A stretch of DNA of 64,000 nt from Streptomyces olivaceoviridis (lineage in GTDB: Bacteria; Actinomycetota; Actinomycetes; Streptomycetales; Streptomycetaceae): assembly GCF_014650115.1 (NCBI RefSeq), contig NZ_BMUI01000005.1:62001-126000 (forward strand), written 5' to 3'. Made by a program: the position numbers and the translations under genes. This document shows positions 1-9,835 of this stretch, piece by piece. Each line of letters begins with the position of its first letter. The first letter of the stretch is position 1. The notes under the pieces are model-generated. The model made no database searches. It saw nothing but the letters and a program-made list of their open reading frames with translations, and was not told the DNA's origin.

Positions 1-253
1 TCCGCACCCACGGCTCCTGACAGGCCGTTTCATGGGGGAGTCCGCGGTAGCGGATGAGGGTAGCCGCCGGCGCGGTGAAGGCCGGGAAGTGGTCGGGCTT
101 GCGCTGGTGGCGACGGTGCGGGCGTCGGCAGCCGGTGAGCCAGGCGACGGGGCGTTCGACGATCCAGGGGTGTCGGCCCAGGTCCGTGGAGTTCTCGATG
201 CCGAGGCGAGCGAGACGGGGGCTGCTGCCTCGCGTGCGAACCATCGACATCGC
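1..253 (-). pseudogene. IS5-family transposase, C-terminal remnant
   Basis: On the minus strand an open frame runs from a TGA at 254-256 off the left edge. It reads like the C-terminal third of an IS5-type DDE transposase: a LGIENSTDLGRHPW segment followed by IVERPVAWLTGCRR, which matches the family pattern RLGRHRWVVERTxAWLxGYRR containing the last acidic catalytic residue, and then a hydrophobic AFTAPAATLIRYR helix. There is no N-terminal part and no start codon with a ribosome site. The fragment begins only 29 bases from the peptidase stop codon. It is a degraded element end; the rest may lie left of the window. Confidence 0.7.
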
Positions 254-282
254 TCACCGTTCTTCCCGGCTCGATGTCCCGA

Positions 283-1539
283 TCAGGCGGCGCCGTACCC
301 CCCGTCCGAGGGGTCGCTCAGTCCGGCGACGCCGTTGGGGGTGCCGATGCCGGTGGGGGCGTCGTATCCGGGAACCGCGGCGAAGCCGTCGGCGGCGCCG
401 GTGGTGATGTCGAAGAAGTTCCGCGGGTGCGCGTAGGGGTAGGAGTTGGGGAAGGTGCCGGGGGCCGGGTTGCCGGCCAGGGCGTACATCCCGGCCATCA
501 GGGGGGCGGAGATGCTGGTGCCGTTGGCGACGAACCAGCCGGTGGAGCCGTTGAAGGGGATCGTGTCGTACACCGCGAAGTTGTCGGCGACGGCGGAGGC
601 GTCGGCGATGGTGCGGTTGGCGCAGATGGTGTCGTGCTGGAAGGCCGGCTTGGGTTCGAAGAGGGAACAGCCGCATCCGGTGCCGTTCCACGCGCTTTCT
701 GCCCAGCCGCGAGAATTCTGCGCACGGGTCAGCGTGGTGCCGCCCACGGCGGTGACGTAGGGGGACGCGGCTGGGTACTGCGTCACGCCCGCGTTGTCGC
801 CCGAGGCGAAGGTGAAGGCCACACCGGGATGGTTGAAGTGGAAGTCGAACGCGCCCTCGAACGACGCCTCGGGCAGGACCCAGCTGTTGGAGATGAACGT
901 CGCGCCCTGAGCGACGGCCTGGTCGACCGCGGTGAACATGTTGGCAGGGCCGGCGTCGTCCGCTTCGACGACCAGGATGTGGCAGTTCGAGCAGGTGGCG
1001 CTGATGGCGTCCACGTCGATGGACGACTCGAATGCCCATTCGGGAGCGGTGCCGGACGGTGGCGTGGTACCGCCGTTCTGGTTGATCACGCGGAGGCAGC
1101 GGTTGGTCTTGGTACACGGCGGGAGGTGGAACTGGCGTCGGTAGACGGCCAGGTCGCTCTCCAGGTTGGGGTTGTGGTGGGCGAGAGTGATGGCCACGGT
1201 CCGGCCCGCGCCGTTGGTGCCGGACAGCTTGTAGGCACTGCGGATGTCCGACGGGCCGAGGCCTGCCGGCGTGGCGCCCGGTGGAAGGGACGCGACGGGT
1301 TTGAAGTCGGGATTGAGCATGGCCAGACAGGCCGCCCGATTCCAATGGGATGTCGGCCGGCAAACTCGCACAGGCGGCAGCGGTTCGGGCCGGCCGGCAG
1401 CCGAACCGTGGGCCTGGACGACCGTTGTGCGGTGGCCGGGGGGCGAGCTCTGAGCCTGGGCGGTGGCCGAAGCTGCCGCCAAGCCCACCAGTACGAAGGC
1501 CCCGGCCAGCAGCGACCGGATCGGACGCGCGCGGAACAT
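283..1539 (-). CDS. secreted S53-like (sedolisin-type) serine peptidase
   Basis: About 418 residues. An N-terminal Arg-rich leader and hydrophobic stretch ending near TAQAQ indicate Sec-type export. The catalytic pattern of family S53 is visible: EWAFESSIDVD with Glu and Asp four apart, the oxyanion region FASGDNAG, and the nucleophile in NGTSISAPLMAGM (family SGTSxxxP). No large N-terminal prodomain is present, as in many short actinobacterial S53-like proteins. Paired cysteines (SATCSNC, TGCGC) fit an extracellular protein. The start is ATG 1539, not the in-frame ATG 1569, because GGAGGAG sits just upstream of it. Transposase remnants lie on both sides. Activity is inferred from motifs only. 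Confidence 0.82.
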   Translation of the reverse strand: MFRARPIRSLLAGAFVLVGLAAASATAQAQSSPPGHRTTVVQAHGSAAGRPEPLPPVRVCRPTSHWNRAACLAMLNPDFKPVASLPPGATPAGLGPSDIRSAYKLSGTNGAGRTVAITLAHHNPNLESDLAVYRRQFHLPPCTKTNRCLRVINQNGGTTPPSGTAPEWAFESSIDVDAISATCSNCHILVVEADDAGPANMFTAVDQAVAQGATFISNSWVLPEASFEGAFDFHFNHPGVAFTFASGDNAGVTQYPAASPYVTAVGGTTLTRAQNSRGWAESAWNGTGCGCSLFEPKPAFQHDTICANRTIADASAVADNFAVYDTIPFNGSTGWFVANGTSISAPLMAGMYALAGNPAPGTFPNSYPYAHPRNFFDITTGAADGFAAVPGYDAPTGIGTPNGVAGLSDPSDGGYGAA

Positions 1540-1833
1540 GACACTCCTCCGGGGCCGGACGGACGGCACCGTTCTCCGGCGGACTGTCGCCGCCTGACCT
1601 TGGGTTCACGCTCTTGACCCGTCCCACCCGGCGTTCCTCGCCGGTCAGCGCAACCCTGCGGCGTCTGTCGCGGCGCCCACTGTCGGCGCTCCCGCTACGT
1701 GAGCCGCCCGAGGAGCCCCTGATCCACGACCGGATGGCGTACGGAAACCACTCGTACGGCAGAGGAAGACCGTCACACCTGCGAAAGCCCCCGCCCGAAC
1801 GGCATTCACAGCCGGCCCGTCGCCGGCACTCCA

Positions 1834-1914
1834 GCCGTGCCGCTCGGGCACATCTCGCCAGGCCGCCCCGGCCGGTAACCTCCCCGCGACCCCGTTGAGG
1901 GCCGTCCTGGCCGA
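1834..1914 (-). pseudogene. possible IS5-family transposase N-terminal relic
   Basis: A short minus-strand stretch reads ARTALNGVAGRLPAGAAWRD followed by VPERHG. This resembles the N-terminal IS5 transposase pattern RTVLNGVLxRLRTGxPWRDLPERYG. It has no usable start, and the upstream part sits in another frame, so it would be a decayed fragment. It has the same orientation as the C-terminal remnant at the left edge, with the peptidase gene between them. The similarity is short and read by eye. Confidence 0.42.
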
Positions 1915-2185
1915 CCAGCCGCTTCCGCTCCTCCGCTCCCCCGCGACGACTCCGACGGCGGCGTCCGGACGCACTTCCGCTCGGCCGGCCCTGCCTCTTG
2001 GGACCAGTTCATGGCCCTGTGGCCGGTCACCTTGATCGGCGGCACGTCTGTCGGCGGGGCCGTACCCCGTGGTGGGCGTCGGCCAGATGACCCGCTCCTA
2101 CAGACTGACGAAGTTTTCGCCGACCGATCGCTACGGAGCGCGGTGGTGTGCGCACATCCCGGCCTCACACAATCTCGGTATGCGA

Positions 2186-2206
2186 AAGCCGGCCTCGTGC
2201 CGGCTT
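2186..2206 (+). other. perfect 8-bp hairpin in the alsS leader
   Basis: AAGCCGGC and GCCGGCTT flank a 5-base loop, giving a perfect stem that ends 31 bases before the acetolactate synthase ATG. No T-run follows. It could be a weak terminator for upstream readthrough or a structured 5' leader. Confidence 0.4.
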
Positions 2207-2237
2207 CATCCTTCTGAGGTCATCGAGGAGAGCACAC

Positions 2238-3926
2238 ATGGTTCACACCGGCGACCCCACGACGACTTCGGCACGGGCCGCGCAACGCGTGGTCGAGTGC
2301 CTGCAAGCCAATGGCGTGCGTTATGTGTTCGGCGTACCGGGTGCCAAGATCGACGCCGTCTACGACGCCCTGGTCGACGGCGGACCCGAACTGATCGTGT
2401 GCCGCCACGAACAGAACGCCGCCTTCATGGCCGGTGCCGTCGGACGTCTCACCGGGGTCCCCGGCGTCACCCTCACCACCTCGGGTCCCGGCACCAGCAA
2501 CGTGGCCACGGGGCTGCTGACCGCCAACACGGAACAGGATCCCGTGGTCGCCATCTGCGGCGCCGTGGGCCGGCCGGACCGCCTCAAGCGGACGCACCAG
2601 TCGATGGACGCCGCGGCCCTGCTCACGGCGGTCACCAAGTTCACCGGCGAGGTCGCGCATCCGGACAACGTACCGGAGGCGATCAACAACGCCTTCCGGT
2701 CCGCACTGACCGAGCCGCGCGGGGCCGCCGCCGTCGTCCTGCCCGCTGACGTGGCCGCCGAAGGGACGGCAGCGAGCATCCGGAAGCTGCTGCCCGTCCC
2801 GGACACCGGAGCGGCGCCCGCAGAGAAGGTCGCGGAGGCCGCGCGCCTGCTGCGCGACGCGGCACGTCCCGCCGTGCTGGTGGGAAGCCGGGGCAGCGGC
2901 CCCGCGGCATGCGCCGCCCTGCGCGCGTTCATCACCGGCAGTGACCTCCCGGTGGTCGAGACGTTCCAGGCAGCGGGCGTCATCTCCCGCGACCTGGAGG
3001 ACCACTACCTCGGACGCGTCGGGTTGTTCCGCAACCAGCCCGGAGACGTCGTCGTCGCCGAGGCGGACGTGGTGCTCGCCGTCGGGTTCGACCCCGTGGA
3101 GTACGACCCGCAGCTGTGGAACACGAACGTGGCACGCACCGTCATCCACGTCGACTCCGTGCCGGCGCAGATCGACAACCACTACCAGCCCGCCCTGGAA
3201 CTGCGCGGTGATGTGGCCCGTACGCTGACCGCCCTGGCCGACGAGACGGGCCCGCTCAGGCTCGACACCGACGCCAGGGCAGCCGTGTCCGCCGAGCGCG
3301 ACCGGCTGGCCGCCATCGACGAGGAGGCCCGGCGGGCCCCCGCGAGCGAGGACGGCCTCGATCCGGCCGCGCTGGTGCTGACTCTGCGCGACCACCTCGA
3401 CGACGACGCGACCGTCGCCTGTGACATCGGATCCGTGTACATCCACATGGCACGTCACTTCCGCGCCTACGAGCCCCGCAGGCTCCTGTTCTCCAACGGC
3501 CAGCAGACTCTGGGCGTGGCTCTGCCCTGGGCGATGGCCGCGGCACTCGTCCGCCCCCACACCCAGATCGTCTCCGTCTCCGGAGACGGCGGCTTCCTCT
3601 TCTCGGCCCAGGAACTGGAGACCGCCACGCGCCTGGGGCTGTCCTTCGTTCACGTGATCTTCCGGGACAACACCTACGACATGGTGGGCTTCCAGGAGAA
3701 ACTGAAATACGGTCGCACGTCCGGTGTCGAGCTGGGCGACTACGACGTGGTGAGTTTCGCCAAGGCGTTCAACGCGCGAGGTGTACGCGTCCGCGGCTAC
3801 GACGAGTTCGCCACCGAGCTCCGTCAGGCCCTGCTGGAACCCGGACCCACGATCATCGACGTCCCCGTCGACTACTCCCGCAACACCGAGCTGGGCACCC
3901 ACCTCATCTCGGACGCCTTCGAGTAG
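2238..3926 (+). CDS. alsS: acetolactate synthase, catabolic type (ThDP-dependent)
   Basis: 562 residues. It condenses two pyruvates to 2-acetolactate. The ThDP-enzyme layout is complete: an N-terminal Pyr domain with [10 protein letters not shown] and the cofactor-activating Glu in [12 protein letters not shown], a central domain near residues 190-330, and a C-terminal PP domain with the ThDP motif GDGGFLF...RDNTYDMV. The GAKID sequence and the adjacent acetolactate decarboxylase point to the catabolic AlsS/BudB type rather than anabolic IlvB; no small regulatory subunit follows. ATG 2238 is chosen because GAGGAG lies seven bases upstream. It probably forms an operon with the decarboxylase gene, 31 bases downstream, making acetoin. 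Confidence 0.9.
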   Translation: MVHTGDPTTTSARAAQRVVECLQANGVRYVFGVPGAKIDAVYDALVDGGPELIVCRHEQNAAFMAGAVGRLTGVPGVTLTTSGPGTSNVATGLLTANTEQDPVVAICGAVGRPDRLKRTHQSMDAAALLTAVTKFTGEVAHPDNVPEAINNAFRSALTEPRGAAAVVLPADVAAEGTAASIRKLLPVPDTGAAPAEKVAEAARLLRDAARPAVLVGSRGSGPAACAALRAFITGSDLPVVETFQAAGVISRDLEDHYLGRVGLFRNQPGDVVVAEADVVLAVGFDPVEYDPQLWNTNVARTVIHVDSVPAQIDNHYQPALELRGDVARTLTALADETGPLRLDTDARAAVSAERDRLAAIDEEARRAPASEDGLDPAALVLTLRDHLDDDATVACDIGSVYIHMARHFRAYEPRRLLFSNGQQTLGVALPWAMAAALVRPHTQIVSVSGDGGFLFSAQELETATRLGLSFVHVIFRDNTYDMVGFQEKLKYGRTSGVELGDYDVVSFAKAFNARGVRVRGYDEFATELRQALLEPGPTIIDVPVDYSRNTELGTHLISDAFE

Positions 3927-3957
3927 AAGCCGACAGCGAGCTGGAGGAGGACCCCTC

Positions 3958-4764
3958 ATGGCCGACACCGAGACCGCCCGGGACCGGCTGCTGCGTCTGC
4001 TGACGTCCCTGACACGTCACACACCTGCCGGACCGGCGGAACCACCGTCGACCGTCTACCAGACGTCCACCATGGCCGCGCTTCTCGACGGCGTGTACGA
4101 CGGCGACGTCACCGTCGCGGCACTGCTGGAGCACGGAGACTTCGGGGTGGGCACGTTCAACGGACTCGACGGGGAGATGGTCGTGCTGGACGGCGTCTGT
4201 CACCGGCTGCGTGCCGACGGGACCGTGACCCCGGCCGCCGACACCGATCGCACCCCGTTCGCCGCGGTGACCTTCTTCCGTCCCGACGCGACGCGGCACC
4301 TGACCGCACCCATGACGAGACACGACGTGGAGACGGTCGTCGGCGAACTCGCACCCAGCGGCAACCTGATCCGCGCCGTGCGCGTCGACGGCCACTTCAG
4401 CAGCGTCCGCACCAGAACGGTGGCCGAACAGCATCGCCCCTACCCGCCGCTGGTCGAAGCGACCGAGGGCCAGGCCGTCGCCGCCTTCCAGGACATCGAC
4501 GGCACCCTCGTGGGATTCGTGACACCGGAATACGAAGGCGGAGTGTCGGTGCCGGGTTACCACCTCCACTTCATCGACCAGGCGAAGCGGAAGGGAGGGC
4601 ACTGCTTCGACTTCGAGATCACCGCCGGCACCGTGGCCGTGGCCACCGCGCACGAGTTCCACCTCAGCCTTCCCACCTCCCCGGAGTTCCTGGCCTCGCG
4701 GCCTCCCGCCTCTTTCGGAGACCAGGTGCGGCGAGCGGAAGGCGGATCCGACCATGGGGGATGA
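3958..4764 (+). CDS. budA: acetolactate decarboxylase
   Basis: 268 residues, usual for the family. It decarboxylates (S)-2-acetolactate to (R)-acetoin. Family signatures are intact: STVYQTSTMAALLDGVYDGD near residues 30-50, GDFGVGTFNGLDGEMV, the zinc-binding GYHLHF pair of histidines plus the later His in KGGHCFDF, and the catalytic-Arg region SSVRTRTV. A clear GGAGGAGG precedes ATG 3958. It follows the synthase closely, so the pair forms an acetoin module of the alsSD/budBA type, a neutral overflow route for pyruvate. No butanediol dehydrogenase is beside it. Confidence 0.93.
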   Translation: MADTETARDRLLRLLTSLTRHTPAGPAEPPSTVYQTSTMAALLDGVYDGDVTVAALLEHGDFGVGTFNGLDGEMVVLDGVCHRLRADGTVTPAADTDRTPFAAVTFFRPDATRHLTAPMTRHDVETVVGELAPSGNLIRAVRVDGHFSSVRTRTVAEQHRPYPPLVEATEGQAVAAFQDIDGTLVGFVTPEYEGGVSVPGYHLHFIDQAKRKGGHCFDFEITAGTVAVATAHEFHLSLPTSPEFLASRPPASFGDQVRRAEGGSDHGG

Positions 4765-5138
4765 GGTACGGGGAACAGACGCCGGCCACGTCTCGGACGG
4801 GCCGGTACGGGGTCGCCACGGCGGCGTCGAAGGAAGCTTCCGGCCCAGAGGGCTGTCCACGGCGAGGCTCGCAGGACCGGTCTCCCCGCGGTGAGGATGC
4901 CTGCCCTCGGCGTCGCGCGCGAGGTGGCGCTGGGTTCTCGCCGCGTCGCGTGCGGCGAGAAGGGCCCGCCCAGCGGGGCGGTGGCAACGACCGACGGTGA
5001 GGCGCAGGTGTGCCCGCGGCCCGACACCACCCACGCGTCGGAGGCGTCGTCGTCCCGCCGATGTGCGGGCCCGGACAGGCGAGGTGGCGGCGCCGGCCTC
5101 CAGCGGGCTCGACTCCGTACGCGTGGCCCAGTCCTTGA
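4765..5138. other. 374-base stretch between converging genes
   Basis: This lies between the stop of the acetolactate decarboxylase gene and the stop of the LacI gene. Open frames on both strands look like composition artefacts, with no ribosome site or recognisable domain. I found no clear terminator hairpin. Confidence 0.5.
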
Positions 5139-6242
5139 TCAGGGACACTCCGCCGGCGCCCGCAGCCGTCGTGTCCGAGCGGGTACCGGGCCGGTCGACT
5201 CACGGGCGATGTACGTCGTGTTCAGGGTGTGCCGGCGGGGACGGGCGGCGGCTCCGCTGATGCGGCGGATCAGGATGTCCGCGGCCAGGCCGCCCAGTTC
5301 CTGCACGGGCTGGCTGACCACGCTCAGCCGCGGGCGGATGAGCGTGGTCCACTCCGCGTCGTCGAAGCCGATCACCGAGACGTCGTCGGGGATGCGGGCG
5401 TCGAGGTCGAGCAGGGCGTCGAGGGTGCCGAGCGTCGCCACGTTGTCGGTGGTGAACAGGGCGGTGGGGCGGTCGCGCGAGGTCATCAGCTCCAGTACCG
5501 CCGACCGCGCCCAGGCCCGCTCGTACCCGGTGTGCCGGATCAGCTCCGCGGAGCGCGGGATGCCGGCCGCTCGCAGGGCCTGGCGGTAGCCGGCGACACG
5601 TTCCGTGGTCGTCCAGATGTCCGCGCCCGGCGCCAGACGGGTGCCGTCGTCGCCCGGCATGGCCGAGGTGATCACCGCGATCCGGGTGTGTCCCGCCTCG
5701 GTGAACCGGGTCACCGCCGCCTTCACCGCCCCCCGGTTGTCGACGACCACTGTGTCCAGGGCGGCCCCGGTCAGCACACGGTCCAGCAGCACCACCGGGA
5801 TGCCGGCGGAGACGGCCCGGGCGAGGTGCTCGTCGTCGGTGGCGGCCGGCGCCACCACGAGCCCGTCCACGCGCCGCTCGATGAACAGCTGGACCGCGGC
5901 CTTCTCCTTCTCGCTGTCCTCGTCGCTGTTGGCGAGGATGGCCTGCAACCCCGCCTTGGCCGCGACGTCGGCGATGCCGCGCACCGCCCGGGCGAAGTAG
6001 GCGTTCTCCACGTCGGCGACGACCACTCCGAGGGTGTCGGTCCGGCCGCTGATCATGCTGCGGGCCACGGCGTTGGTGCTGTAGCCCAGCTCGGCGGCGG
6101 CGGCGAGCACCCGTTCCCGGGTGGCCGCGCTCGCCGATCCGTACCCGCCGAGGACGCGTGCGGCCGTCGCCTGTCCCACACCGGCGTGCCGGGCGACGTC
6201 CGGGATGGTCACGCGACGCCTCGGCCGCGATTCAGGGGACAT
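5139..6242 (-). CDS. LacI-family transcriptional regulator
   Basis: 367 residues. An N-terminal LacI helix-turn-helix ([20 protein letters not shown], then [12 protein letters not shown] with the hinge) is followed by a periplasmic-binding-like effector domain. The family landmarks [21 protein letters not shown] and [15 protein letters not shown] are present. The gene diverges from the ABC importer operon, and a LacI-type palindrome lies in the shared region, so I infer that it represses the importer/Amadori genes and its own promoter. The effector is probably a fructosyl-amine, its phosphate or a released sugar; the sequence does not say which. The ribosome site at ATG 6242 is weak. Confidence 0.9.
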   Translation of the reverse strand: MSPESRPRRRVTIPDVARHAGVGQATAARVLGGYGSASAATRERVLAAAAELGYSTNAVARSMISGRTDTLGVVVADVENAYFARAVRGIADVAAKAGLQAILANSDEDSEKEKAAVQLFIERRVDGLVVAPAATDDEHLARAVSAGIPVVLLDRVLTGAALDTVVVDNRGAVKAAVTRFTEAGHTRIAVITSAMPGDDGTRLAPGADIWTTTERVAGYRQALRAAGIPRSAELIRHTGYERAWARSAVLELMTSRDRPTALFTTDNVATLGTLDALLDLDARIPDDVSVIGFDDAEWTTLIRPRLSVVSQPVQELGGLAADILIRRISGAAARPRRHTLNTTYIARESTGPVPARTRRLRAPAECP

Positions 6243-6313
6243 GTGCGGATCTCTTCGTGTCGGGCCGGCGAACGCCGGGGAACGGGACGGTGGGATTCAC
6301 CGCCATTCAACCA

Positions 6314-6369
6314 TTGACGCGGGGCCTCGGGGCGTGGGTAAGGTACGAGCGCGTTGGTAACGTTATCAA
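6314..6369 (+). promoter_or_regulatory. promoter and LacI operator of the importer operon
   Basis: TTGGTAACGTTATCAA at 6354-6369 is an inverted repeat with a central CG and one mismatched pair, the standard shape of a LacI-family operator. A TTGACG -35-like hexamer lies at 6314-6319, and a weak -10-like TAAGGT follows at 6339. The operator would then sit over the transcription start, fitting repression. The promoter hexamers are less certain than the palindrome. Confidence 0.68.
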
Positions 6370-6475
6370 TCCTGCCCGTCAGAACGCATCCTCCTGCCCT
6401 CCCCCGGACGGCCGTCCACGCGCCCTGCCCGACGGCCGCCCGCTCTCCCCTATCCGAACTCCGGAGGTCTCCGCG

Positions 6476-7675
6476 ATGGCAACCGACACCCTTTCGCCGC
6501 CACCAGTCGGCGCAGATCCGGCCATCACCCTCGTCGACGTGGTCAAGGACTTCGGCGGCGTCCGCGGCGGAGCGGCGGTGCGAGGGGTGAACCTCACCAT
6601 CGCCGAAGGGGAGTTCTTCTCCCTGCTGGGGCCGTCCGGCTGCGGCAAGACCACCACCTTGCGGATGATCGCCGGCTTCGAGGAGCCCAGCGGCGGGCAG
6701 ATCCTGCTGCACGGCCGGAACATGGTCGGCGTCCCGGCCAACAAGCGGGACATCAACATGGTGTTCCAGTCCTACGCGCTCTTCCCGCACCTGAGCGTCG
6801 CCGACAACGTGGCGTTCGGACTGCGCCGCCGGCGTGTCCCCAAGGACGAGATCCACGACCGGGTCGACCGCATCCTGCGCACCGTCGAACTCGCCGAGAA
6901 GGCGGACCACCGCCCCCGGCAGCTCTCCGGTGGCCAGCAGCAACGCGTGGCCCTGGCTCGTGCCCTGGTCAACCGCCCGCGCGCCCTGCTCCTCGACGAA
7001 CCGCTGGGCGCACTCGACCTGAAGCTGCGGCAGTCCATGCAACTGGAGCTCAAGCGCATCCAGCGCGAGGTGGGCATCACCTTCATCTACGTCACGCACG
7101 ACCAGGCCGAGGCGCTGACCATGTCGGACCGGATCGCGGTGATGAACGGCGGCCTGATCGAGCAGGTCGCCTGCCCGCAGGAGGTGTACGAGCGCCCCGC
7201 CACCGCGTTCGTCGCCGGCTTCATCGGCACCTCGAACCTGATCAGCGGCCGTCTGACCACCGCCGGACCGGAGGGCGGGGTGATCGACCTCGGCGACGGA
7301 CAGCGCGTCACCGTCCCGCCGTCCGCCGCCGCGCCCACCGCCGGATCGGACGTCCAGCTCACCGTACGGCCCGAGAAGATCACCCTGAGCACCGGCCCGG
7401 CCGGGGACGCGAGCCGCCTCCGGGGCACCGTCAGCGAGGTGGTCTACCTGGGCACCTCCACCAGTTACACCGTGGCCACGAGCACCGGCGCGGAGATGAC
7501 CGTCTTCCAGCCCAACGACGGCACCGCCTCCGTCGTACCGGCCCGCGGCGACACGGTCTGGCTGTCCTGGGCCACCGCCCACTCCTACCCGCTCGGCACC
7601 ACGCCCGCCGCACCGGCCACGTCCGCCACCGCCGACCGCGCGGTCCCCGACTCCGGTTCCCTCACCCCGAGCTGA
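6476..7675 (+). CDS. ABC transporter ATPase, polyamine/PotA type
   Basis: 399 residues. It energises uptake by the two permeases encoded downstream. The nucleotide-binding domain is complete: Walker [11 protein letters not shown]-loop [13 protein letters not shown], signature LSGGQQQR, Walker [12 protein letters not shown] and the H-loop VTHDQ. A C-terminal TOBE-like region follows from about residue 285. The [22 protein letters not shown] style matches the Opp/PotA/CysA importer group. ATG 6476 has GGAGGT eight bases upstream. It is the first gene of the operon, immediately after the LacI operator. Confidence 0.92.
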   Translation: MATDTLSPPPVGADPAITLVDVVKDFGGVRGGAAVRGVNLTIAEGEFFSLLGPSGCGKTTTLRMIAGFEEPSGGQILLHGRNMVGVPANKRDINMVFQSYALFPHLSVADNVAFGLRRRRVPKDEIHDRVDRILRTVELAEKADHRPRQLSGGQQQRVALARALVNRPRALLLDEPLGALDLKLRQSMQLELKRIQREVGITFIYVTHDQAEALTMSDRIAVMNGGLIEQVACPQEVYERPATAFVAGFIGTSNLISGRLTTAGPEGGVIDLGDGQRVTVPPSAAAPTAGSDVQLTVRPEKITLSTGPAGDASRLRGTVSEVVYLGTSTSYTVATSTGAEMTVFQPNDGTASVVPARGDTVWLSWATAHSYPLGTTPAAPATSATADRAVPDSGSLTPS

Positions 7676-7691
7676 CGACAGGTCGACCAAG

Positions 7692-8963
7692 ATGCCCCTT
7701 CAGCCCACACCTCCCGCGCCCTGGCTGCGCGGACTGGCCGAGCGCCGCTGTTCCCGGCGCGGTCTGCTGCGTGCCGCCCTCGGCGCCGCCGCCCTGGCCC
7801 CGCTCGCCGCGTGCAGCGTGCCCGGCGCCCGCAAGCCCGTGCCCGGCACGGCCGCCGAGATCGCCGCCGCCGTCGGCGACTTCTGGACCGGACGGAAGAA
7901 GAAGGGCCGGCTCAGCTTCGCCAACTACACCCAGTACATCGACACCGACCCCGGCGACCAGAGCCGGCACCCCACCCTGGAGGCGTTCACCCGCGAGACC
8001 GGCATCAAGGTCTCCTACGACGAGGTGATCGACGACAGCGCCTCCTGGTTCGGCAAGATCCAGCCGGAGTTCGCCTCGGGACAGGGCATCGGCTACGACC
8101 TGATGGTGCTGGGCGGCGACAGTTACCTGCCCAAGTACATCGAACTCGGCTACCTCGCCCCGCTCGACCACAGCCGACTGCCCCACTTCGCCCGGTACGG
8201 CGGTGCCGCGTTCAAGAACTCCTCCTTCGACCGCGGCAACGTCTACACCGTGCCCTGGCAGTCCGGCATGACCGGCATCGGCTACGACCCGGACAAGGTC
8301 GGCCGGAAGATCACCAGTTGGCAGGACCTGCTCGACCCGAAGCTGCGCGGCAAGGTCGGCATGTGGAACGACGCGGTGCAACTGGGCAACATCGCCCTGC
8401 TGGCCGTCGGCGTCGACCCGGAGACCTCCACGCACGCCGACTGGCGCAAGGCCGCCGCGTGGCTGCGCGAGCAGCGCGACGCGGGCCTGGTCCGCTCCTA
8501 CAGCACCAGCACCTACCAGTCCTCGCTCCAACGTGGTGACATCTACGCCTCGTTGGTGTACTCCGGCGATGTCTTCCAGGCCAACCGGAGCGGCTCCCGG
8601 CTGGAGTTCGTCATTCCCGAAGAGGGCGGACTGCTGTGGACCGACAACCTGTGCATCCCCTCGACGGCCGCCCATCCCGTCGACGCCCTGACGTACATGG
8701 ACTACGCCTACCGGCCCGAGGTCGCCGCGAAGATCAGCGAGACGGTGCAGTTCGTCTGCCCCGTCCCGGACGCCCAGCCGGTGATCGCGCGCGACGCGGA
8801 CGCCGCCGACGGCAAGCACCGGTCCCTGCTCCGCTCACTGAGCACCAGCCCCCTGGTCTTCCCGACCAAGGCCGACGAAGCCAAGCTGCGCCACCTGCGG
8901 GTGCTCGACGAAACGGAGGAGAAGCAGTGGAACGCGCTGTTCGAACCGATCTACCAGTCCTGA
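7692..8963 (+). CDS. ABC substrate-binding lipoprotein, PotD-like
   Basis: 423 residues. The N-terminus has twin arginines (CSRRGLLRAALG), a hydrophobic segment and the lipobox LAAC near residue 38, so it is a membrane-anchored extracytoplasmic protein, probably Tat-exported. The mature part resembles spermidine/putrescine-type binding proteins (LSFANYTQYID, ETGIKVSYDEVIDD, YDLMVLGGDSYLPKYI, VPWQSGMTGIGYDPDKVG). In this operon, with sugar-amine catabolic genes, the ligand may be a fructosyl-amine rather than a polyamine. The reading frame overlaps the next gene by 37 bases. Confidence 0.9.
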   Translation: MPLQPTPPAPWLRGLAERRCSRRGLLRAALGAAALAPLAACSVPGARKPVPGTAAEIAAAVGDFWTGRKKKGRLSFANYTQYIDTDPGDQSRHPTLEAFTRETGIKVSYDEVIDDSASWFGKIQPEFASGQGIGYDLMVLGGDSYLPKYIELGYLAPLDHSRLPHFARYGGAAFKNSSFDRGNVYTVPWQSGMTGIGYDPDKVGRKITSWQDLLDPKLRGKVGMWNDAVQLGNIALLAVGVDPETSTHADWRKAAAWLREQRDAGLVRSYSTSTYQSSLQRGDIYASLVYSGDVFQANRSGSRLEFVIPEEGGLLWTDNLCIPSTAAHPVDALTYMDYAYRPEVAAKISETVQFVCPVPDAQPVIARDADAADGKHRSLLRSLSTSPLVFPTKADEAKLRHLRVLDETEEKQWNALFEPIYQS

Positions 8964-9835
8964 CGCACCGCCGGCGGCGCCCCGGCGCGGTGCTGGCCCC
9001 GTATCTGATGGTGCTGCCGGGCTGGCTGTGGCTGGCCGCCTTCTTCGTGACGCCGGTGATCGTCATGGTGTCGCTGTCCCTGCAGACCGGCGACTTCATC
9101 GACGGCTTCCGCCAGACCTTCCACTTCGCCACCTACGCCCACGTGGTGGAGACCTACCACGTGCAACTGGTCCGCTCCCTCCTCTACGGCGCCGCGGCCA
9201 CCGTCGGCTGCGCGCTGGTGGGCTACCCGGTGGCCTACTGGATCGCCTTCCGGGCCGGCCGGCACAAGTCGGTCTTCCTCTTCCTGCTCCTGCTGCCGTT
9301 CTTCGTCTCCTTCGTCATCCGCACCCAGTCCTGGAACGTGGTGCTCGCCGACAACGGCGTCCTGCTCGGCCCGCTCAAGCACCTGGGGCTGCTGCCCGCC
9401 GGCTTCCACGTCCTGGCCACCCCGTACGCGGTGATCGGCGGGCTGACCTACAACTTCCTGCCGTTCATGGTGCTGCCCGTGTACGTGGCCCTGGAGCGGG
9501 TGGACGCCAAGGTCATCGAGGCCTCCACCGACCTGTACGCGTCCCGGGCGCAGACCTTCTGGCGCGTGGTGCTGCCGCTCTCCCTGCCCGGAGTCTTCGC
9601 GGGCGTCCTGCTGACCTTCGTGCCCGCCTCCGCCGACTACGTCAACGCCGGCATCCTCGGCGGCCCCTCGACCACCATGATCGGGAACATCATCCAGACC
9701 GAGTACTTCACCAACCTCGACTACCCGGCCGCCGCCGCCCTGTCCTTCGTCCTCATGGGCGCCCTGCTGCTGGCCGTGTTCGCCTACGCGCGCGCCCTGG
9801 GCACCGACGACGTGCTGGAGGTGGCCGCGCGATGA
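8927..9835 (+). CDS. ABC transporter permease, PotB-like
   Basis: 302 residues with about six membrane segments. It carries the importer EAA-type loop (VIEASTDLYASRAQTFWRVVLP) that docks on the ATPase. The start is placed at GTG 8927 because CGGAGGAG lies just upstream. That start sits inside the end of the lipoprotein gene, consistent with translational coupling. It ends in an ATGA overlap with the second permease. With its partner it should form the membrane channel of the importer. Confidence 0.88.
   Translation: MERAVRTDLPVLTHRRRRPGAVLAPYLMVLPGWLWLAAFFVTPVIVMVSLSLQTGDFIDGFRQTFHFATYAHVVETYHVQLVRSLLYGAAATVGCALVGYPVAYWIAFRAGRHKSVFLFLLLLPFFVSFVIRTQSWNVVLADNGVLLGPLKHLGLLPAGFHVLATPYAVIGGLTYNFLPFMVLPVYVALERVDAKVIEASTDLYASRAQTFWRVVLPLSLPGVFAGVLLTFVPASADYVNAGILGGPSTTMIGNIIQTEYFTNLDYPAAAALSFVLMGALLLAVFAYARALGTDDVLEVAAR

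Larger units (their letters stand above)
1540..2237. other. 698-base gene-poor stretch
   Basis: Apart from the faint transposase relic at 1834-1914 and the hairpin at 2186-2206 I see no supported gene. Open frames here lack ribosome sites and recognisable folds. The right part must hold the promoter of the acetolactate synthase gene, but I could not identify a convincing -35/-10 pair. Confidence 0.5.

Noticed and set aside
4891..5589. Plus-strand open frame between acetolactate decarboxylase and LacI genes
   Set aside because: It overlaps the LacI gene antisense, is rich in Arg and Ser and has no recognisable domain.
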